From contig JADFDI010000009.1 in NCBI GenBank assembly GCA_018262985.1, forward strand, positions 50,681 to 114,680: a stretch of DNA of 64,000 nucleotides. The letters run 5' to 3'. This document shows, piece by piece, positions 58,037 through 64,000 of this stretch. This DNA comes from Spirochaetota bacterium (lineage in GTDB: Bacteria; Spirochaetota; Spirochaetia; Treponematales; UBA12059). Under the pieces are notes generated by a model. The model was not told the DNA's origin. It saw only the letters and a program-made list of their open reading frames with translations, and searched no databases. The position numbers were made by a program, and so were the translations under genes. Each line of letters starts with the position of its first letter. Position 1 is the first letter of the stretch.

Positions 58037-59758
58037 ATGCCCAAGATAGAAGTCAACGAGCGCCTGTTCTTCGACCTGCTCGGACGCGTCCGGGACGCCG
58101 CCTCCCTCGAGGAGGTCCTGCCCGGCGCGAAGGCCGAGCTCGACGGCTGGGACCTCGCGGGCGGCAAGCCCGGCGACTCCGGCGCCGAAGGGCGCGTCAT
58201 CAAGATCGAGCTCAACGACACGAACCGCCCCGACCTCTGGTCGACGGCCGGCCTCGCGCGGCAGCTCCGCGTCCTCGACGGCGCGCCGATTCCCGAGTAC
58301 CCCTTCTTCTCGCGCGAGGGCGACGAACGGCCGGCGAAGTACACGGTCAAGGTCGAGTCCTCGGTCGCGAAGGTCAGGCCTTTCATGGCCGCCTTCGTCA
58401 TCTCGGGCAAGCCCGTCTCCGACGCCATGCTCCGGGACGTCATCCAGACCCAGGAGAAGCTCTGCTGGAACTTCGGCCGGAAGCGCCGCTCGGTGTCCAT
58501 GGGCCTCTACCGCACCGCCCTCATTTCCTGGCCGGTCGCCTACAAGGCCGTCGACCCGGACTCGGTCTCCTTCGTGCCGCTCGGCATGGAAGCGCCCCTG
58601 ACCCTGCGCCGCGCCCTCGCCGAGCACCCGAAGGGCAAGGAGTACGGCTTCATCCTCGAGGGCGAAAGCGTCCATCCCCTGCTCGTCGACGCGGGCGGCA
58701 AGGTGCTCTCCTACCCGCCCATCATCAACTCGAACGACTTGGGAGCGGTCCAGGTCGGCGACGCGGACCTTCTCGTCGAGCTCACCGGCACCGACCTGCA
58801 CTCGGTCACGCTCTCCGCCTCCATCGTCGCCTGCGACTTCGCGGACGCCGGGTACGAGATCCAGCCCGTGGCGATCGAGTACCCCGAGCCGACCGCCTTC
58901 GGCCGTCGCGTCGTCTTCCCCTACTATTTCCAGGCGCCCGTCGCCCTCGACTCCGCCCGCGCCTCCAAGCTGCTCGGCAAGAGCCTCTCGCCCGCCGCGG
59001 TGGTCGAGTCGCTCGCGAAGGCCGGCGTGCGCGCGGACGTCCACGGCCAGTTCGTGCAGGCCTTCCCGCCCGAGTACCGCAACGACTACCTCCACGCGGT
59101 CGACGTCGTCGAGGACGTCATGATCGGCCGCGGCATGGCGGACTTCCCGCCGGAGCGCCCGCGCGACTTCACCATCGGCAGGCTCCACCCGATCGAGCGC
59201 ATCAGCCGCAAGGCGAAGAGCCTCATGGTCGGCCTCGGCTACCAGGAGATGATCTACAACTACCTCGGCTCCGGCCGCGACTACGTCGAACGCATGGGCG
59301 TCGAAAGCGAGGGCGTGGTCCGCATCGCCAACCCCATGACCGAGAGCTTCGAGTACGTCCGGCCATCCATCCTGCCGAGCCTGCTCGGCAGCGAGGCCGC
59401 GAGCGCCCGCGCGCCCTATCCGCACCGCATCTTCGAGACCGGCAAGGTGGCCTTCCGCGACGCCTCCGAGAACTACGGCGTCGCCACGCGGCAGCGCCTC
59501 GGCTTCCTCTCGGTCCACGCGGAGGCCAACTACAACGAGGCCGCCAGCGTCGTCGCGGCGCTCTTCTACTACCTCGGCGAGGATTGGGCCATCGAGGAGT
59601 CCGAGGACGGCCGCTTCATCCCGGGCCGGCAGGCCCGCCTCCTGCGCAAGGGCAGGAGCGTGGGCGTGTTCGGCGAGCTCCATCCGCGGGTGCTGGAGAA
59701 CTGGGGCGTGACCGTGCCCGCCGTGGCCGGCGAGATCGACATCGAGAGCTTCGCCTGA
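58037..59758 (+). CDS. pheT: Phenylalanine--tRNA ligase beta subunit (archaeal-type)
   Basis: MPKIEVNERLFFDLLG...; IKIELNDTNRPDLWSTAGLARQLR; YLHAVDVVEDVMIGRGMADFPPERPRDFTIGRL. Confidence 0.95.
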   Translation: MPKIEVNERLFFDLLGRVRDAASLEEVLPGAKAELDGWDLAGGKPGDSGAEGRVIKIELNDTNRPDLWSTAGLARQLRVLDGAPIPEYPFFSREGDERPAKYTVKVESSVAKVRPFMAAFVISGKPVSDAMLRDVIQTQEKLCWNFGRKRRSVSMGLYRTALISWPVAYKAVDPDSVSFVPLGMEAPLTLRRALAEHPKGKEYGFILEGESVHPLLVDAGGKVLSYPPIINSNDLGAVQVGDADLLVELTGTDLHSVTLSASIVACDFADAGYEIQPVAIEYPEPTAFGRRVVFPYYFQAPVALDSARASKLLGKSLSPAAVVESLAKAGVRADVHGQFVQAFPPEYRNDYLHAVDVVEDVMIGRGMADFPPERPRDFTIGRLHPIERISRKAKSLMVGLGYQEMIYNYLGSGRDYVERMGVESEGVVRIANPMTESFEYVRPSILPSLLGSEAASARAPYPHRIFETGKVAFRDASENYGVATRQRLGFLSVHAEANYNEAASVVAALFYYLGEDWAIEESEDGRFIPGRQARLLRKGRSVGVFGELHPRVLENWGVTVPAVAGEIDIESFA

Positions 59759-59894
59759 AGGTCCCCGTCCTCGCCCGAGGCCGGGGTTCGGGCGGGCGGC
59801 GGGGGGCTCCGCTTCTCCAGCGGAATGGCCTCGATTTTTCGCCCCGTTCGGGTAGACTGGTAGCGGGGCGCGCCCCGAGGACGGAGGAAACGGC

Positions 59895-61658
59895 ATGAAT
59901 CTCGAAAAGCTCTTCTCGCGGCTTCCCGACAGGCTCTACGACAATTTCGGCGCCCTGTTCGCCCAGTCGGTCCAGGCCCACGCGGAGCTGCCCGCCCTCC
60001 TCATGAAGCTCGGCGGCTCGGACGAGTACACGACCTGGACCTACGCCGCGTTCGCCGCCGAGGTCCGCAAGGCCGCCCGCTTCCTCGCCTCGCGCGGCCT
60101 CAAGTCCGGCGACTCCTTCGCCGTCATGTCCGAGAACCGAAGCGAGTGGATGGCCGCCTGGTTCGCCGCGACCATCCAGGGCATCGTGGCCGTGCCGATC
60201 GACTCCGCCTACGAGGAGGAGGGCATACGCACCGTGCTCGCGGCGGCCCGCTGCAAGGGCTTCGCGGGCTCGGCGCGTTTCGCGCAGAAGGCCCTCGCCG
60301 CGCGCGCCGCCGCCCCGGCGGGCTTCTTCGTCCTCGATTTCGACCTGGCCTCCGACTCGGGCGGCTTCCTCTCCTGGCGCGCCGCCCTCGACGGGGCGCC
60401 GGAGCTCGAGCTCCCGCCGGTCTCCGCGGTCCCCTCCGACGCGCCCGCCACCATCATCTTCACCTCGGGCACCACGGGCGTGGCCAAGGGCATCGTGCTC
60501 TCGCACCGGGCGCTCATCGCCAACGTCAACGCCGCCCGCATGGCCCTGCTCATCTCCGAGCGCGACCGCTTCATAGCCATGCTGCCGCTCCACCACACCT
60601 ACGCGCTCACCTGCACCTTCCTCGCGCCCTTCGAGGCGGGCGGCCGCATCGTCTTCACCGAGAAGCTCATCCCGACCGTCATCCTCAAGCACATCCGGGA
60701 CTCAGGCGTGAGCATCCTCATCGGGGTGCCGCTCGTGTTCGACAAGTTCGCCGCGGGCATCCGGAGCGAGCTCCGCAAGCTCCCCGGCCTCGCGCGCTCC
60801 GTCATCGGATCCCTCATCGGCCTCTCCGGCTCCGCCGCGCGCCTCGGCCTCCCCGTCGGCCGCGTCCTCCTGGGCTTCCTCCGGAAGAAGGCCGGCCTCG
60901 GTTCCATCCGCCTCGCGGTCGCCGGCGGCGGCCCCCTCATGGAGGACACCGCCGACTTCTTCGAGGCCCTCGGCATGAACCTGGTGCAAGGCTACGGCAT
61001 GAGCGAGAACGGGCCCCTCATCGCGGTCAACCTGCCTGAGTACCACGACAACCACTCGGTGGGCGTCGCCGTCAAGTTCACCGAGGTGCGCATCGCCGAT
61101 CCCGGCACGGACGGCATCGGCGAGATCCAGGTGCGGAGCCCCTCGCTCATGACCGGCTACCTCGACAACCCCGAGGCCACCCGCGAAGCCTTCACGGAGG
61201 ACGGCTGGCTCCGCACGGGCGACCTCGGCCGCATCGACAAACGCGGCTTCATCTTCATCACGGGCCGCTCGAAGAACCTCATCGTCACCGAGGGCGGCAA
61301 GAACGTCTACCCCGAGGAGATCGAGCAGAAGTTCGCGGGGCAGCCCTTCGTCCTCGAGGTCCTCGTGGTCGGCCGCAAGGCCCACTCCGGCGCGGCGGGC
61401 GACGAGATCGTCGCGGTGCTGGTCCCGAACCGCGACGCGATCGAGGCCGCCCACCCCGGCCGCTCCGCCGACGCGCCCTTCGTCCACGGCCTCATGCGCG
61501 ACGAGGTCGCCCGCGTCAACCGCCAGCTCGCCCAGTACATGAAAATTTCCGACCTCGTGGTCCGCGCCGACGAGTTCGAAAAGACCAGCTCGCGCAAGAT
61601 CCGCCGCTTCCTCTACCAGAAGCAGTACGGCGTCGCCGGCCCGGGCGCGGGGACTTGA
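59895..61658 (+). CDS. AMP-dependent synthetase / long-chain fatty acid--CoA ligase
   Basis: ATIIFTSGTTGVAKGIVLSHRAL; GYGMSENGPLIAVN; GWLRTGDLGRIDKRGFIFITGRSKNLIVTEGGKNVYPEEIE. Confidence 0.95.
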   Translation: MNLEKLFSRLPDRLYDNFGALFAQSVQAHAELPALLMKLGGSDEYTTWTYAAFAAEVRKAARFLASRGLKSGDSFAVMSENRSEWMAAWFAATIQGIVAVPIDSAYEEEGIRTVLAAARCKGFAGSARFAQKALAARAAAPAGFFVLDFDLASDSGGFLSWRAALDGAPELELPPVSAVPSDAPATIIFTSGTTGVAKGIVLSHRALIANVNAARMALLISERDRFIAMLPLHHTYALTCTFLAPFEAGGRIVFTEKLIPTVILKHIRDSGVSILIGVPLVFDKFAAGIRSELRKLPGLARSVIGSLIGLSGSAARLGLPVGRVLLGFLRKKAGLGSIRLAVAGGGPLMEDTADFFEALGMNLVQGYGMSENGPLIAVNLPEYHDNHSVGVAVKFTEVRIADPGTDGIGEIQVRSPSLMTGYLDNPEATREAFTEDGWLRTGDLGRIDKRGFIFITGRSKNLIVTEGGKNVYPEEIEQKFAGQPFVLEVLVVGRKAHSGAAGDEIVAVLVPNRDAIEAAHPGRSADAPFVHGLMRDEVARVNRQLAQYMKISDLVVRADEFEKTSSRKIRRFLYQKQYGVAGPGAGT

Positions 61659-61662
61659 GCGC

Positions 61663-61962
61663 ATGGACGGCGCCTCCCTCGTCCCCCTCGTCACGCGCCT
61701 CGCCACCACCGCGCTCGCGGCCTTCCTGGCCATCGCCCTCTGGTCGCGCACCCGCGACATCGCGTGGATGCTCGTGGTCATCGGCACGGTCGCCGGCTAC
61801 GCGGACATCCTCTACTCGCTGCTCCTCCGCTTCGGCGTCGTCGACGAGCGCACCGGCACCCTGCTCGGCGTCCCGCTCGCCGAGACGCTCTTCGCCAACC
61901 TTCCCGCCCTCTTCTACGCGGCCGCCTTCCTGACCATGCTCCGCCGCCGCCGTCCGCGCTAG
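61663..61962 (+). CDS. Small hypothetical membrane protein
   Basis: 99 aa, three predicted hydrophobic segments, 4 bp after the upstream stop. Confidence 0.55.
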   Translation: MDGASLVPLVTRLATTALAAFLAIALWSRTRDIAWMLVVIGTVAGYADILYSLLLRFGVVDERTGTLLGVPLAETLFANLPALFYAAAFLTMLRRRRPR

Positions 61963-62091
61963 GATCCGGATCCTGTCCGGGAGAGGAACCTGACGGTTCC
62001 CCTCCCGGGCCCTTCCTTCCCTCGCCGATTCCACGGTCCTCCCGCAAGCGCCGCCCGGGTTCCCGCGCGGTGGCATCCCGCGGAGGGAGCC

Positions 62092-63660
62092 ATGGTCGTG
62101 TACGCCTACGAGCCGACGGGGTGGGAGGGGGAGCTGGTCAAGGTGGAGGTCGACATCCGCCGGGGCCTGCCGGCCTTCGACCTGTCGGGCCTGCCGGACG
62201 CCGCCGTCAAGGAGTCCCGCGAGCGCATCCGGGCCGCGGTGCGCAACTCGGGTTTCGAGTTTCCCGTCGACCGCGTCCTCGTCAACCTCGCGCCTTCCGA
62301 CGTCCCGAAGGGCGGCGCCTCCTTCGACCTGCCGATAGCGCTGGCCATCCTCGGGACCGCCGGCCTCGTGCCCGACCCGGGGGCGCCCCTCCTCGCGCTC
62401 GGCGAGCTCGGGCTCTCGGGCGCGGTGGCGCCGGTGCGGGGCAGCCTCGCCGCGGTGGCCGCCGCCGCCGCCGCCGGCATCATGGAGGCCTTCGTGCCGC
62501 CCGGCAACCTTGTGGAGGCGGCCGCCCTCGGCGAGGTCCGCGTGCGGCCGCTCCCGAACCTCGCCGCCGCCGCCCTGGCCCTCATCGAGCTCCGCGACGG
62601 CCTTCCGCCCCCCGTCCCGCCCGCGGTCCACGGCCAGGCTTCCGCGTCCGGGGCGTCCGGGGCCGTCCCGACCGGGGCCGTCCCGCCGGAGCCGGGCGAC
62701 TTCTCCGAGCTGCGCGGCCAGGGCGGGCTGCGAAGGGCCCTCGAGCTCGCGGCCGCGGGCGGCCACCACGTCTTCCTCTTCGGCCCGCCTGGCTCCGGCA
62801 AGACCATGGCGGCGCGGCGCTTCCCGGGCATCCTGCCGGAGCTCGACCGCCGCGCTTCGCTCGAGGCTTCGCGCGCGCACTCGCTCGCCGGGCTCGCGCC
62901 GCCGGGCGGCCTCGTGCGGAGGCCGCCCTTCCGCGCCCCACACCACGGGGCCTCCCTCGAGGGCATGGTGGGCGGCGGCAAGCGGCTCGTCCCCGGCGAA
63001 GTGTCGCTCGCCCACCGCGGCGTGCTCTTCCTCGACGAGGCCTCGGAGTTCCGTTCCGACGTGCTGCAGGCGCTTCGCGAGCCTGTGGAGGACGGCCGGG
63101 TCTCGATCGCGCGGGCGGGCCGCGTCGCCAGCTATCCGGCGCGCTTCCAGCTCGTGCTCGCGGCCAATCCCTGCCCCTGCGGCAACCTCGGGCGCCCCGG
63201 GGCGGCCTGCCTCTGCTCCGAGCGCGAGATCCGCGCCTACTGGGCGCGCGTCGGAGGGGCCCTGCTCGACCGCATCGACCTGCGCGTGCCGCTCAGCGCG
63301 CCCGAGCCTTCCGCCTTCTCGGACCCTCCCGGCGAGTCGAGCGCGGAGATCCGCCGGCGCGTGGAGGCCGCCCGCGAACGGCAGGCCTCGCGGTACTCCG
63401 GCGCCCCCTGGTCGCTCAACGCCGAGCTGCCGCCGGGCGCCGTGGAGCGCTGGTGCGCCCTCGACGGCTCAACGCGGCGCCGCTTCGAGGAGGAGGCCCG
63501 GCGCCTCTCCCTTTCGGCCCGCGCCTGCCACGGCGCGCTCAAGGTGGCGCGGAGCGTCGCGGACCTCGACGGCCGCGACGCCATCCGGGCGGCCGACATC
63601 GACGAGGCCTTTTTCTTCAGGCGCTTCGGCGACGAGGATTTCTACTGGAAAATCCCCTGA
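62092..63660 (+). CDS. YifB family Mg-chelatase-like AAA ATPase (ComM)
   Basis: GLPAFDLSGLPDAAVKESRERIRAAVRNSGFEFP; FGPPGSGKTMAARRFPGILP; RPPFRAPHHGASLEGMVGGG; LVLAANPCPCG. Confidence 0.95.
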   Translation: MVVYAYEPTGWEGELVKVEVDIRRGLPAFDLSGLPDAAVKESRERIRAAVRNSGFEFPVDRVLVNLAPSDVPKGGASFDLPIALAILGTAGLVPDPGAPLLALGELGLSGAVAPVRGSLAAVAAAAAAGIMEAFVPPGNLVEAAALGEVRVRPLPNLAAAALALIELRDGLPPPVPPAVHGQASASGASGAVPTGAVPPEPGDFSELRGQGGLRRALELAAAGGHHVFLFGPPGSGKTMAARRFPGILPELDRRASLEASRAHSLAGLAPPGGLVRRPPFRAPHHGASLEGMVGGGKRLVPGEVSLAHRGVLFLDEASEFRSDVLQALREPVEDGRVSIARAGRVASYPARFQLVLAANPCPCGNLGRPGAACLCSEREIRAYWARVGGALLDRIDLRVPLSAPEPSAFSDPPGESSAEIRRRVEAARERQASRYSGAPWSLNAELPPGAVERWCALDGSTRRRFEEEARRLSLSARACHGALKVARSVADLDGRDAIRAADIDEAFFFRRFGDEDFYWKIP

Positions 63661-63675
63661 CGCGCCGGGCCGTCC

Positions 63676-63704
63676 TTGACACTCCCGGAGCCGGCCGGTA
63701 TAAA
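63676..63704 (+). promoter_or_regulatory. Strong sigma70-like promoter P1
   Basis: TTGACA - 17 bp - TATAAA. Confidence 0.75.
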
Positions 63705-63826
63705 CATCCTCGCACCGGACGAAGCGCCAGACGCCGCGTCCGTGGCGACCAACCGACAGCGTCGACGGGTCGTTCAGGCCGAAAGGCCGGGAGTCCCGAA
63801 AGCGTCGCCGGTTGCCGATCGGACGC

Positions 63827-63856
63827 TTGACACGGTCGCGACGAACTCGCTACAGT
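63827..63856 (+). promoter_or_regulatory. Sigma70-like promoter P2
   Basis: TTGACA - 18 bp - TACAGT. Confidence 0.6.
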
Positions 63857-63924
63857 TACAAAGCGCTTCGTGCCTTGCGCAGGTTTTACAATCCGCTCAA
63901 AACGCATGATGACCGACGGACCGC

Positions 63925-63953
63925 TTGACACTCCGGTGTGAAGCTGGTAATAA
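63925..63953 (+). promoter_or_regulatory. Sigma70-like promoter P3
   Basis: TTGACA - 17 bp - TAATAA(T). Confidence 0.6.
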
Positions 63954-64000
63954 TCGCGCCACCTTCCGCGAGGAAGGCGCCGAGCTGGCATGGAAGATGC

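Noticed and set aside
62640-62695. GGGGCCGTCCCG repeats in yifB as a regulatory repeat
   Set aside because: In-frame low-complexity linker in a GC-rich gene; no further support.

Overview
This is a GC-rich (roughly 70%) bacterial chromosome segment, most likely from a spirochaete of the Treponema group; that placement is inferred from archaeal-type PheS/PheT, the TRAP/ECF/LptD-like gene complement and the operon layout. It is densely coding, with about 45 supportable genes. They include a ThDP enzyme/GntR/TAXI-TRAP module, an ECF transporter with coaX, OadB, a LolCDE-like operon, ychF, a corrinoid-protein/UroD/DUF1638-histidine-kinase operon, uvrA, an LptD-like protein, phoH-pgpH-ybeY-corC, gdhA, an orphan tyrosine recombinase, a receiver/PEP-synthase-like protein, pheST, an acyl-CoA ligase and yifB. 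The strongest unexplained signals are: (1) two related non-coding, multi-hairpin elements (about 47147-47758 and 55505-56253) in opposite orientations, sharing modules whose stems differ by compensatory base changes; (2) the three-gene corrinoid/methyltransferase-like/DUF1638-GAF-HisKA_2 operon (30377-33943), which looks like a methyl- or corrinoid-linked signalling system; (3) an identical 11-aa peptide, DDDLFGAPETV, encoded with only synonymous differences in two unrelated envelope proteins of one operon; (4) a three-site palindromic operator family around gntR; (5) a metalloprotease gene with an AT-rich core inside GC-rich ends. All calls come from reading the sequence and supplied ORFs. 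No database search or folding program was run.
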